From assembly GCA_003427395.1 (NCBI GenBank), contig BFEA01000178.1, positions 160,298-221,087 of the forward strand: 60,790 bases of DNA, read 5' to 3'. Positions 30,702 through 41,689 of this stretch are shown in pieces (positions within the stretch are counted from its first letter, which is position 1; every line of letters begins with the position of its first letter). Position numbers and translations under genes: made by a program. Source of the DNA: Chara braunii. Its lineage: Eukaryota > Streptophyta > Charophyceae > Charales > Characeae. The notes beneath the pieces were generated by a model that was given only the letters and a program-made list of their open reading frames with translations, did no database searches and was not told the DNA's origin.

Positions 30702-32327
30702 TCAGTTTTTTGACTGAGCTGGAATTGGCATGTAGGGACAGTCCTTGAGAAAGTGCTGCCCCTCACACCTCAAACAGATTCCTCTCTCTTTTCTTTTTCT
30801 CCACACTCCCTCCTGGATTTTCAAATCATGGCAGGGGAGAGTGTTGGGATTCCGGGGGTCTGTTGGAAATCGGACATCACGTGGCAGGTTAGGGCGTCGG
30901 GCAGGGGGAGAGGAGCGACGTCCCTTGATCTTCCCCTGGCTGCTGGAGGCTGTGCTGGAGGAAGACCCGGCCTTTTGGAAGGCTCCCAGCGCAGCCTGCA
31001 GCTGCTGCATGGCCGCTGCAACATCTGAAACAGCAGCTGATGCAGTCCCATCTGGCGGTGTACCAGGCCGGGATCCTGAATCAGAAGTTGTTTAAGACCC
31101 TGCATGTGCAAAGGCCGCTTTTCCCTTTCTACCACCGCGAGGGAAAGCGCCTCTCCTCCTATCACTGGAGGGGGCCTGGACATGGAGCTTTGCTTCCATA
31201 TCCAGGGCTGCACGGCCGAAAGATCTCCAATCTTTGTGCCCTGCGCTGTACAAAGCAACAGAAAACTTCTCAGGCGCAGCCCTGCAAAAGTTTGTTAGCA
31301 GATCATCATCAGACATGATCAGCCCAGGGGTGGAGGTCAACTGCTCAAACTCTGCAAACAAGGACTGCAGAGTACCGCTGTAGCGCTGCTGATCCAGACG
31401 TGTAATCCGGTCAGCAGCCTTGCGGGCCCTCTCCTTGTCTGCAAAGCGTTCCTCCAGGGCCTGCAGAAGTTGCCCTACTCCCACGGCTGAAGCCCTGTCC
31501 TCCAAGGTTTGGGACTGGCCGCTGGCTGTTGACGCAGCCCATTTCTGGGCTGGGCCCTCCAGCAGCGCCACAACGGTGGCCACTTTCTGCTGTTCTGGGC
31601 ACACGAAACCCTTCAGATAGGCCCGGGTTCCTGCAGCCCAGTCCCCAACATCAGTTTTGGGGTCATCGCCCCTGAACTTGCTGGGTGCAGGGATCTTGGG
31701 TCCCCTCTGATCCCCTGCAACAACAGCAGCAAAAGTGGGAGGAGGTCTGACTTTAGCCTAGGAGGAGGTAGAGGGAGATGACTTGTGAGAACCATGAGGA
31801 GAGGAGGGAGGTGAAAAAGGAAGGGAAGACGGTTTAGGTTTGAGAGGGGAAGTAGATGGTACCACAGGGGCAATCAGGCGGGCTGCTGTCAACTGAGCAG
31901 TCAGATTCTGGATGGCATCCAGGATCTTAGACTGCTGAGTCGCCAGATCGCCTACCCTGGTCTCCAACCGCTGTATACGATCATCCCAGTTAGTAAAGTG
32001 GCTGGCTGTAGTCTTGTTCTGGAGAAGTACCAGCTCAGCCAAGTACCTTGTACACTGGGCTACCCTCTCATCTGAAACAGTCTTCTCAGCTTGCTGCAGC
32101 AGAAACTCTTTGCGGGAGGCATCTGTTGCAGCTTCCAATTCAGCTGCCTCTTGTCTCTCAGCCTCTGCGAGCAGCGCCTGTTGCTCTTGCAGTTTTTCCT
32201 CAATTTCTCTCTTTCGTCGCTGCGCAAGGGTGAGAGGAGGAGAGAGAGGAGTAGAGGGGGAAGGTTTCCCTTCCTCCTTGACCACAACCTCTACCTGCCC
32301 CTCACCCGATTTAGCAGCGTCAGTCAT
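30702..32327 (-). pseudogene. gag of gypsy element 2 (two in-frame stops)
   Basis: I place the start at the ATG 32325-32327 (MTDAAKSGEG), preceded by GGGAAA. The N-terminal third is a Glu/Ala/Gln-rich coiled coil (RRKREIEEKLQEQQALLAEA), then DDRIQRLETRVGDLATQQ. A Ser/Pro linker reaches a TAG at 31758-31760. The same frame continues through a capsid-like part with FRGDDPKTDVGDWAAGTRAY and RITRLDQQRYSGTLQSLF, to a TAA at 31092-31094. It then runs to a basic, Ser-rich tail with a zinc knuckle CLRCEGQHFLKDC, whose Cys-His spacing is three residues instead of the usual four. It ends at 30702. Gag would assemble the particle and bind element RNA. Total length is about 541 codons, normal for a plant-type gypsy gag. 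Confidence 0.82.
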
Positions 32328-33835
32328 TTTCCCTTTCAGAAACAATAAACAACAAAGTTAGACAACCAGAGGTGCAACGATTTACAATCCACTCAGACAC
32401 TCAGAAATCGCTGCAACATCAATTCACAGGGTAAGGTGGGTTAATAGGCACAAGCGGTTAGGGTTAGAATCCAATCACTGGGGTCAGTAATCAGACAGAC
32501 TGAAAGTCCAGTAAAATCGTTCACTAACGATTTCCTATATCTGACACTGAACCATCACTGAAGTTGAACCAGACACTTTCAGTGCATTCCAGGGATCACT
32601 AACATTCCAGAGCCCATCAGAAAACAAAGATAGTCAGTGGTAGAGACAGATACAGACAAGAACTAACTAAAACGGAGCAACAAGTAGTAGCGATGAAGTA
32701 GATTAGACCCTGACAGCCCTGAACTCAAATTTCGCCACTGTTGACATCAACATAAATACCCATTGACACAGCGATTTTCAGTATTTCCCTGTAACTACTG
32801 AATTTCCCTAATTCAGGGCCAGCGCTTTTGCACAGATGACAAATACTGAATTGCGATTCACCCCAGACTGACAGACTTGAATTCTGACGGACCGAATCTA
32901 AGTTTTGACTGACCATAGGTCGCACAGGCTAAAAATAGAGTCAGCGCAAAACTAAGATTCACTAGATCACTCCTTTTTTTGTACAGAAGTCACAGAATGA
33001 CCATACAGGGTGCAGCGCAATATTGTCATACAATCCCATAACAAATTTGAGTCAGAAAGGGTCCACAGATGGTGAGATATGGGTCAGGGTAGGGATGAAG
33101 AAGATAGCTATGGCTGTCTTGCAGTCTGGCAATTTCAAAATTGAGACCCTACTGACAGACAGACCATCAATTCAGACTCTACTGTTCCTAAACTAATCGC
33201 TACTCAGGGATTTACACGGAACACACTCACTTGCAGTTCTGGCTATGGCTGACAGAACCCTGATCTCGCCACTTTCATGCAGACACTCCTCCACTGTTCT
33301 CCACGCGTAGAATCTCCTGAAACTTGTTGATCTTCTCAGTATCCTATGGCGATTCAACCCCCACTCTCAGATTCTCTGAATCTGGCTCAGTGGCGATGAA
33401 GAACTCTCCTGAAGATTTCTCGCCACTGCAGAGGTAAGCCGCTGGTGCTAAATTTAGCCCTAATTAGGCCTAATTCAGCAGGAGATTGATCCTGCGATCA
33501 ATTCTCCCTCAACGCTATACTGGGTTTGATGCCGCCACCCAGGTATCACTGGATTAGGGTGTAATTCGCCACCCTGGACTCAGTCATCAACTGGGCTCAG
33601 AAGGGTGGATGGCGAAATACCCCTGTTCTCGGCAAATCCTGTCAGGCGCACAGACAGGCTCAGGGCGCCTGATCAATCACACACTGAATCTCTGCATTCA
33701 CCGCTTGTATACTTGCTCCCCTCTCTGTATCTTCACTGAAGATGAAGCTTCAACATGGAGCTTCTCGCCTGATAGAGCCAGAAGGAGCAGGTGCCTCTGT
33801 TGCGCTCAACCCTCAGTGCTCCAAGTCCAATCTCC
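32328..33835 (-). other. Untranslated leader of gypsy element 2
   Basis: About 1.5 kb between the primer binding site and the gag ATG. No frame with a recognisable domain is present on either strand. A long leader of this kind is not unusual for plant Ty3/gypsy elements. Confidence 0.6.
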
Positions 33836-33847
33836 GCTCCGATACCA
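33836..33847 (-). other. tRNA primer binding site
   Basis: The minus strand reads TGGTATCGGAGC, one base different from the initiator-Met tRNA 3' complement TGGTATCAGAGC that plant LTR retrotransposons use to prime minus-strand DNA. It starts two bases inside the LTR border (CA ending at 33850), the normal position. Confidence 0.85.
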
Positions 33848-33849
33848 AC

Positions 33850-34900
33850 TGTTATGAACTTGGTTGTCTGACAATTTTCTCGCCACTCACACACAAGGTA
33901 TCTCACACATGCCCATACATGCACAAGACAAAGGGGAGGAGAGACAAAGTCCACACTGTACACAGACCAGAGATAAGCAGCAGAATAGCAACCATGCACA
34001 AATGGGGAGAATACACACAGGGTTTCTCTCTCTCTGACAAACTCCCAACAACCAATCACAAGATGACACTGTGAAGATCACAATCGGAATATAGCACTGA
34101 TGATGAGCCAACTCAACGCAATTAACCACAATTATCGTTACAGAGTTCAACCCAGTGTCTCGCCACCTCAGAACCACACACTCCACCCACTATTCTACTC
34201 TCAGTGTCCAGCGCTACACTGAAACAGCCTCCCAGAGGCCAGCACCATCCACCAAGATGAAGATCATGAACTGCGATGTAGTCCTCAGTGCCGATGAGTC
34301 ACTCTGACGAAGAAGAAGGCAGCTATGGCTGCCGAGCTGCTATCGTGGCAGCAGCGCCCACATATACCCAACGAAAAGTCTCCGTATAGCCCTGCCTGAC
34401 GCAGATACCCCTGAGGGTAGATGCACAGAGACTGGCCCCAGCTATGGCCGTCTCTCCAAGGCTGGCTATGGCTGCCTCACGTAGCTGAAGTCTCAGGTGC
34501 CGCTGTAGACTTTCAGCGCTGCAATACTTGGTTGGTCACGAACGCGGTCACGCGAAAATGAATTGCCAAAAGCCCCGAACCGATTTTCCCAAACTATTTA
34601 TAGACTCACTAACCTACCCTAGACCTAGACCGGACTGACTGACCGACCGGTACCGTTGCTGTTTCGGCCTCTCGGCCTCTACCGGACCCGGCTATAGGCT
34701 ATAGGACCGTCTAGCAGTGTAGGCCACTTAGGGCCTGTCTGTCCTAGGGGTAGCCCGGGCCTGCTATCGGCAGTTAGGGTAGCTGTAGGAATTCGGTTAG
34801 TACCGGGCCTGTATTTTCCCGGATTTGCAGATCTGTCCCTCACGAATTTCCTTACAGGCAGGTCTCTCGGTTAGCCCTCAGCCAAACAAAATTACGAATC
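33850..34900 (-). repeat. 5' LTR of gypsy element 2 (outer end approximate)
   Basis: The inner end is set by the primer binding site; the LTR ends in CA on the minus strand (plus-strand TG at 33850-33851). The outer end cannot be fixed without a second copy. It contains a TATA box and no coding frame. Confidence 0.55.
34594..34603 (-). promoter_or_regulatory. TATA box in the LTR
   Basis: The minus strand reads CTATAAATAG, a strong plant TATA match, about 0.75 kb upstream of the primer binding site and so in the U3/R position of the LTR. It would drive the element's transcript on the minus strand. Confidence 0.55.
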
Positions 34901-34959
34901 TAACCTATGGGTTCGTGTACAGCCTCGCAGTCAAGCTCGGCAGCAGAAATCAGCAAGTC

Positions 34960-35353
34960 ATTGCAATGGTGCGGCAATGGGTGGTTGGTAGATGATGAGG
35001 GTTCCAGAGTGGGGATTCGACTTCGGATAGTGTGCCTATGTGGTGGTTCAGCTGACTGCTCATGTTGTTAGATGAACAGACACGTGGCATGCCAATATGA
35101 GTTCTGGTTGTTTTCTGTGGTAATTGACTTCTTTACTTCCTATCCTGAATGCCTCTCCTCCTTATGGCGCTGCAAGGACTTGTTAGTAGATGACGAGGGT
35201 TTCGAAGTGAGAATTGCAGTTAATCCCCTCGGTTGAGGGCAATCAATGCTGCTCATCAGGTAATAGAGTGTGCCCGCATGTCGGTTCGGTTGATCACGCA
35301 TGTCTAATGTGGGACGGACACGTGGCATGTTAACATGAATCCGGGATTGTTTT

Positions 35354-35440
<87 letters not shown>
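34960..35440 (+). repeat. 238-bp tandem duplication ending in an 86-A tract
   Basis: Two diverged copies: TAGTGTGCCTATGTGGTGG ... CACGTGGCATG at about 34960-35120, and TAGAGTGTGCCCGCATGTC ... CACGTGGCATG at about 35195-35354 (CACGTGGCAT at 35081 and 35319, period 238). The second copy runs straight into 86 consecutive A residues (35355-35440). A dimeric unit with a long A tail looks like a retroposed SINE dimer, but I see no pol III boxes. Confidence 0.65.
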
Positions 35441-35442
<2 letters not shown>

Positions 35443-35832
35443 CATCTATGTCATGCAGAATTGCAAACCAAACATCTTTTGCCTGAGGGTGACCACGAAA
35501 TTCACTATGGAATCCGAAATACAAATTAAAATATAAGAATATAATAGTAAAATAGTAAAAATAGTAAAATACTAAATTCTATCATACCCCTTTATGCCCC
35601 CTTCGAGCCCTTTCGTACCCCGGTTATACCCCATATTACCCTTTGGTGACATGTCACCAAACTCAAAGATAAGGCCGGATTTGGGCACGTCTCACTGGGC
35701 GCAAAATTGCCCCTACAAAAAAAAAAAAAGAAAAAAAAAGACCCCCTTTTTGGTGTCGCCCGGGTATCCCTGGCGGGTTGCCCCCGTGGAAGTTCGCCCG
35801 GGTCGCCCGGGCCGGGCGACTCTGGTAACATA
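35441..35832. other. No gene recognised
   Basis: Includes an A-rich run at 35718-35740. Its Lys/Phe-rich frames are composition effects. Confidence 0.5.
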
Positions 35833-35837
35833 GAATA

Positions 35838-35874
<37 letters not shown>
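35833..35874. repeat. (TAA)n microsatellite
   Basis: Trinucleotide run immediately upstream of the first copy of the direct repeat. Confidence 0.93.
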
Positions 35875-35875
<1 letters not shown>

Positions 35876-35879
35876 CAAG

Positions 35880-36805
35880 GAAGATGAACGATAGCGAACT
35901 TCAGCAATCGACAAGCATCATACACATAAGTCCAGATAGTCTTGACCTCGAACCAAAAGCAGAATTGCATCACGAGTTTCACCAAATAAGAACACAGCAC
36001 GAGCTCAAAAGTGACAATGCTGATATAGTCTCATCATCATCAACCAAGAACCAATGTCGAACTCCTATTTGGCGCTCGGCGCCCAGACTACCAGTGGCAG
36101 ATCCTACCTAGCCTACAGCTACAATGCCTATGTTGTCGTCAACAGCTTTCCTGAAGTACGAGCAGATCTCGGACCATGCCGTCGCATCAAGCACCAGGTA
36201 TGTCTGTCGCATCACTCACAACCCCGATCCCCAACCACAGTATGCCACGTGCACCCAAGGACCACCGTGCGCACATCCGGCTTACAGCAGTGCAGCCCGG
36301 CTATGGCTGCCCGCTCCAGCTCCGCTCGCCCGTGAGCGCGCGAGTGCCCGGCCAGCCAGCAGCGCAGCAGCGCTTGCGCGTATGCAGCCAGCACCCGAAT
36401 GTCCAATGCGGAGGCAGGCCCAATGCTATATGGAAGTGGCCTGCCTGTGTTTTGTCCCAGGCTGCGATGGGCCTTTCCCAAGAAGCTTCCAGTAGGCCCC
36501 GGTAGGCTGAGGCCCAGTCAAGTCAGCGCAGGCCCAGGGCCTGTGGTGGTTGCATGTGCCCAACTGCCTTTGGCCTGTGTTCGGCCCACATCCTGTATCC
36601 ACCCCAGGGCCTGCCTTTCATACATGCCAAAAAGGCTGCCCAGGGCGTGGGTTCTTTCAACCAACTGGCGCTGGCCAACTGTCTGAATTTCCTTGAGTTG
36701 CGTGGTGGCCGAAATCGGGGCCCTCAGGCCCTCGTCGTGCCTGCCTTCACTTAGGGCGGCCAACATGATACTGAGCAGGGCCTGAAAGGGTCTCATAGAG
36801 GCATA
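35880..36805 (+). repeat. ~1-kb noncoding repeat, direct copy A
   Basis: Collinear with 37110-38235. Shared landmarks are AGTCCAGATAGTC near the start, CAGCCCGGCTATGGCTGC, GAAGCTTCCAGTAG, GGCCCAGG and TGCCTTCACTTAGGGCGG near the end. The copies differ by many substitutions and indels, so frames are not conserved between them, which argues against coding. The family is not recognised. Confidence 0.65.
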
Positions 36806-36814
36806 AGCCTCGCA

Positions 36815-36830
36815 ATAATAATAATAATAA

Positions 36831-36861
<31 letters not shown>

Positions 36862-36862
36862 A
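36815..36862. repeat. (AAT)n microsatellite
   Basis: AAT trinucleotide run with one AAAAAT interruption, followed by a GA-rich stretch to about 36930. Confidence 0.93.
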
Positions 36863-37109
36863 TAAGAAGACGACGAAGACGAGGGAGGAGGAGGAGGAGA
36901 GGGAGGAGAAAGAAGGGGAGGAAGAGACAAAAAAGACTATGATATTGTCCAAATCGCTTCTCCTCCGTACTTCCTCAGGTTAAAAGATCTTCTCCTCCCA
37001 TAAATTGCCACCTTTGAACATGAACTAGCTCAGCTTCCGCAGTGTGGGCAGTGCGGGCAATGCCTACACCAAGAAAGGAAAAGAAAACGAAGAAGAAAAG
37101 GTGCAATGA

Positions 37110-38235
37110 CACTTGCAAGGAATATGAGCGAGAGCGATAGACAGAAAACCAAGTTGCAATATCACGAAGTAGTCCAGATAGTCATGTACCAAGCAGAGAG
37201 CTCAAATGCATCAAGATACCATCCAAGTAAGAGCAATACAAAGAACTCGAGTGCCAATGCCAACGCTCTCTGGTCACACCAACACTGTACCCAATGTCAC
37301 CCCTACAGTCTGGCGCTCAGCGGCCAGCCTACTCTACTCAGCCTATCTAGCCTATCTACGTTCATGCGACTGGATCACACTGAAGTCGAAGACCAATGTA
37401 CGTGATGTCAACACCAATGCCGACCACCAGCATACACCAGGTACGTTCTTTCTCCTCTCCTCATCACCCCTCGTCTCCCCACATCATGCGCCTCCTACCC
37501 GAAGACCACCTTCGCCATCACCTGCCTTCGCGCCCCCTGCAGCCCGGCTATGGCTGCTGTGCGCCCCGCTATCCTTGCAGCGCCCCTCACCTCAGCGCCC
37601 GTGCGCGTGTCCGACCAGCAGGCCCATGCAGATGCTAGCGCAGCAATGCAGCAGCGTGTCCGCATTGCCTGCCAATGCCAGAATGCCCTCCCCTGGACTG
37701 GACTCTTTCCTTTATGGAAAGTGCAGCCCTGGGGTTGCCTATGTGAGATTGGCTGGAAGCTTCCAGTAGCTTCCAGTCGGGCCCCCGTGTCTGCGCCCAG
37801 GCCCACTTCTGCAGTTGAGGGCCTGGGCTCCGTTCGGTTGGGCACGCAGGCCGACGTCGAGGCTCAAGTGTTTGCCGTATTCTCATTGGCTCGCGGCCGT
37901 GGTGTGACGACAATACTACTTTGTCATTCCTCAGTGGCCCCTGCGTGATGTGCTGGCCTCACATTGCCTGTGCCTAGGGCGCAACCATCCGACCCTGGGA
38001 TCAACTGTACAGCGCAGCCCTTTGCTTCTGGAAACAGCCTGGAGGCTCACGTTGCTCTGTAACCAACTGGCGTGCTGCAACTATCTGAGTACCCACGTAT
38101 GGAAAAATGTTGAATTTAGGCCTCTTGTGAATATTCAGGCCCGCCTTCACTTAGGGCGGGCACAGGGCTTGCTAGGGGCTACAGCCCAGAACATGTGCAT
38201 GTCTGATAAGGGCCCTGCGAGGGCTCTTTCCTCGC
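37110..38235 (+). repeat. ~1-kb noncoding repeat, direct copy B
   Basis: Second copy of the unit at 35880-36805, in the same orientation and about 200 bp longer. GGAAGCTTCCAGTAGCTTCC near 37757 includes a short internal duplication. No domain is visible in any frame. Confidence 0.65.
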
Positions 38236-38809
38236 ACTGCCTCGACCAAACAAAGCCCAGACAGAAAACAGAACTCCAACAACTGCATGAATGCAAATGG
38301 TGAGGCATACAAAACCGCTTAAAGAGATCACTGGAAAGGAAAAAAAAGACTCTTTTTCGAAGTTTTTTTTTTTTTTTGGAAACCATGCTCCAATCTACTC
38401 GTGGGGAGCAACACGTGCTGGGAACCAAGCCCAGCGTCCCATTTGAGAAAATATTGGAGAACATGTGCAAAAGCAGATCGAGTTACAGGGGCCATTACCC
38501 GGCTTTGGCTGAGACTAACCTATTCAACAACACAGTCGTGAGCTGAGCTACTGTTCAGAAAAGCTATGAGAAATCTCTTTTTTGAACACCTGACCACGAT
38601 CCACACAGACTGCCCGAGCCTCCGAATCCTCATCTTGCTCCTGAGAAAGAGGAAGGGGGACGGAAACCCCACAGCCCTCCCTTTGGAGATTACGGCGTGG
38701 AACAGAGACTCAACAGCACTTGAAGGAACCCACAGTGGTCACACAGTTTTTTTCAAACAGCATGCATTTTTCATTTGCCTTTCTACTTTTTCGTTCAATA
38801 TTTTTGTTT
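38236..38809. other. No gene recognised
   Basis: Spacer between the direct repeat and the inverted-repeat unit. A T run of 16 lies near 38363. Nothing else is supported. Confidence 0.45.
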
Positions 38810-39940
38810 GTAATGAGCCGCCAAAACACAGACTGAGAACACTGTTGATTTCCGAGTTCTACCGCTGGAATGGATGCCTTGCTGAGATTCCCGCATTATG
38901 CTGAGTTTTCTAAGTCTGTGACACTGTTTGTGTGCGTGCTTGAGGGTCTGCGTGCCTGTCTGAGTGCTTGTCGGCCTGAGTGTGTGTGTGACCCGCAAGG
39001 GTACTTCCTTGCTTGGGAGGCCCGTAGGGGCGGTACTTACCGGTGGCCGTGACATTGAGGGTTGCAGCGGGGGAAAACACTCAAGTGGCGGGGAAAAAGG
39101 ACCCCGACACTTAGAACAGCGGAAAAACACTCAAGTAGCAGGTAGGACGGTACCACACCAGGTAGAAGTAGAAGAAGACAAAAGTTGGCATTTTTAGAGG
39201 CCCAGTAGTTGTAGGCTAGTTCTAGGCGGGTACCAGTCCAACCAGTCTGAGGCCAGGGCCTGTACGGGCAGTATCAGAGTCTGCAATGATGTTTCCCTCC
39301 GAAAGGGAGGAGGTACCGGTTGCTTGGAAGCCGCGCGGCCTAGGAAGTCACCGGCCAAGAGGCAAGTAGGCCACTATATCTCCAGGAGGAGCGAAGTGCT
39401 CCTCCTCATTTGGGGTATGCAAGTTTGGACGTCGTGCTGCTTGAGCAAGCACCAGCCTTCAGAGCGCTGGGCAGAGCAGCGCTAGGAGGAAGAAGGAGGC
39501 CGGGAGCTTCCACCGCGGCTACGGTGGAGCTCTACCGGTGGTAGGAGGAAGGAGAGGGAGACTAGGAGGGAGAGAAGCGAGGTGCCTACCTGGCTATGGT
39601 GGGCACCATCTTCATCACCTTGTTAGGCGCTGCAGCTGGAAGGCCCCAGTTGGGGTTGCGCCGCACCAAGAAGGCTTCAAGGCAGAGTCAGGCATGGTGG
39701 CTTGAACAGCAGCGAGCATAGCTGCTTTGAGTGGTCTTTTGCACAGCAGGGCGAGGCCCTAGCAGTCCACCATAGCCTTGGCCTACATGAAGAGGAAGGA
39801 GAAGGGTGGCCATGGCTATGGTGGACCTCGTTTTGTGCCTGCAGTAGAAGAGGGATTCGGACATTGATTCTGGTTCAGCCATTCATCATCATTATTATTA
39901 TTTATTGTTTGAATAAAGAGGGAAGGAGAAAAGGAGGAGG
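38810..39940 (+). repeat. Left arm of a ~4-kb inverted-repeat unit
   Basis: About 1.13 kb matches the reverse complement of 41690-42793 at roughly 80% by eye. Shared landmarks are CCGCCAAAACACAGACTGAG, AAACACTCAAGTAG, GTTTCCCTCCGAAAGGGAGG, GGTACCGGTTGCTTGGA, GCCGCGCGGCCTA and ATTGATTCTGGTTCA. The arm has several internal palindromes (CCTCCGAAAGGGAGG; GCCGCGCGGC; GGAGGAGCGAAGTGCTCCTCC). There is no transposase-like frame. It could be a foldback or MULE-like DNA element or an inverted duplication. Confidence 0.8.
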
Positions 39941-40292
39941 GATTGGTTGGCGAGAGGAAGGGAATAACCATTGGTCTTTGCTGGTGCACATCTTCTTCTT
40001 CTTCTTCCTTTCATCTTCTTCTTCTTCTTTACCTCTCTCTCCTCTCAAGTTCATTCATTTCTTTTTGCAATGGACGGCATTGTACTTTCTCATGAATGTG
40101 TACTTTGAAATTGGCCAGGATTGTAAAATGTTCTGTTTTCTCCCAGTGTCTTCCCGTGAATCAATGCCTACGATCAACAGATTCAACACCCTTCCTGAAT
40201 AGGGACACTGCACACACATTTCTCTTCATTTTTCAGTTTCAAAGCCAATTTTCTTTTAAATTTTGCTTTGTTTTGCACAATCAAAACTAAGA

Positions 40293-40301
<9 letters not shown>

Positions 40302-40332
<31 letters not shown>
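40302..40332. repeat. (TC)n microsatellite on the left edge of the gap
   Basis: Uninterrupted TC run that ends at the first N. A second CT run stands at 40592-40624 on the other side. Confidence 0.95.
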
Positions 40333-40582
40333 NNNNNNNNNNNNNNNNNNNNNNNNNNNNNNNNNNNNNNNNNNNNNNNNNNNNNNNNNNNNNNNNNNNN
40401 NNNNNNNNNNNNNNNNNNNNNNNNNNNNNNNNNNNNNNNNNNNNNNNNNNNNNNNNNNNNNNNNNNNNNNNNNNNNNNNNNNNNNNNNNNNNNNNNNNNN
40501 NNNNNNNNNNNNNNNNNNNNNNNNNNNNNNNNNNNNNNNNNNNNNNNNNNNNNNNNNNNNNNNNNNNNNNNNNNNNNNNNNN
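40333..40582. other. Assembly gap (250 N)
   Basis: 250 undetermined bases. Its flanks suggest the missing sequence is, at least in part, more (CT)n. Confidence 0.99.
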
Positions 40583-40592
40583 TGCCTGGTGA

Positions 40593-40625
<33 letters not shown>

Positions 40626-41485
40626 CACATAAATATATAGATAAGTGCATCCGTTTATCGCACGAACTGCCTGGTGAAAGGGACAGTCTTGAGCTCTTAA
40701 GAGTTGAGATATCGGGGACTGCAGGATGGCGATGGTCATCAGATGCGTGCCTGAGCTGCTATGGCGCCAACAGTGCATGAGCTGCTATGCTATGGAGCCA
40801 ACCACTTTCTGATCCTACTCACTGCAGACCACCTACCCTCCAGCACCCAAGTCTTCTCACCAGTCACTCTACCATAACTACCTAGCCAGTGCTGCTCTCC
40901 TTCAGCTTGGGGGCCTCAGCGTGTGAAGTGTACAATATGTGAAGCCCTAGCCCAGCCTTCCTATTTATACTAGGTGGGCCTCTCCCTGCCTCCCGTTCCT
41001 CATTCTGGACCATGTAAATCTGTCAGCAAGCAGCTGTCCAGAATGAAGGCTGCCTCTGTGGCCTCAAGGTCTGGTTTCCAGACCATCGGTTTGTACTTCT
41101 TGCTGCATCAGCAGCAGCCTCTGGACCGTGACTAACCCCGAAGGCTGCAGAAATGGACCACTCCTTTGCAGGGAGAGTCACCAAGAGCGGTCACAAAGGA
41201 TAAAAAAGAGGCCCAGCTTCAGTGCAACCAAAAATTACTCCGGCCTCCAAGAGCCATCATCATAACAAGCACTGTCATCCCAGAGATGGACAAAACCCTG
41301 AAGGACAATGTGAGCATACTCACACTCGGACCTTTTCGACTGAGCTCTGGATGTAATTGCCATCAGATACATACAGGACCAGGTATGGTCGTAAATCCGG
41401 TCAGATGCATTGAGAATGCTATGTGTCTTTAAAAATAACACCATGCAAAGAAAAAAAGCAAGAATCAATTTAATGTTACGATCCT

Positions 41486-41576
41486 GGAAGAAGAAGAAGA
41501 AGAAGAAGAAGAAGAAGAAGAAGAAGAAGAAGAAGAAGAAGAAGAAGAAGAAGAAGAAGAAGAAGAAGAAGAAGAA

Positions 41577-41622
<46 letters not shown>

Positions 41623-41635
41623 TAATAATAATAAT
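41486..41635. repeat. (GAA)n followed by (AAT)n microsatellite
   Basis: About 90 bp of GAA repeats pass directly into about 50 bp of AAT repeats. Poly-Lys, poly-Ile, poly-Ser and poly-Phe frames here are artefacts. Confidence 0.97.
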
Positions 41636-41689
41636 GATGACAATTCCCCCTTCTTTCTCGACCTTCCTCCTCCTCCTTGTCTTCGCCAA

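Larger units (their letters stand above)
27239..34900 (-). mobile_element. Ty3/gypsy retrotransposon 2, nearly complete internal region
   Basis: Minus-strand order: 5' LTR (about 34900-33850), primer binding site (33847-33836), ~1.5-kb leader, gag (32327-30702), protease-RT-RNase H-integrase (about 30545-27239). No 3' LTR copy is recognisable below 27239, so the 3' end is deleted, replaced or lies beyond an insertion. The coding part is far better preserved than relic 1: pol needs only one stop changed to be open from protease to its end. The 5' limit of the LTR is approximate. Confidence 0.88.
39941..41689. other. Interior of the inverted-repeat unit
   Basis: Contains CT-rich sequence, a (CT)n tract with an assembly gap, about 0.8 kb of unassigned sequence (40630-41485) and a GAA/AAT microsatellite. 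No transposase or other domain is visible, though part of the interior is missing in the gap. Confidence 0.6.

Noticed and set aside
32455-32470. Telomere-like GGTTAGGGTTAG
   Set aside because: Only about two units; too short for an interstitial telomeric array.
35335-35529. Poly-Lys and poly-Phe frames
   Set aside because: They are translations of the 86-A tract.
37206-37769. 187-aa plus-strand frame in the ~1-kb direct repeat
   Set aside because: The homologous copy at 35.9-36.8 kb does not keep this frame and no domain is visible.
40183-40780. Several frames of 109-170 aa across the gap
   Set aside because: They consist mainly of undetermined bases and (CT)n repeats.
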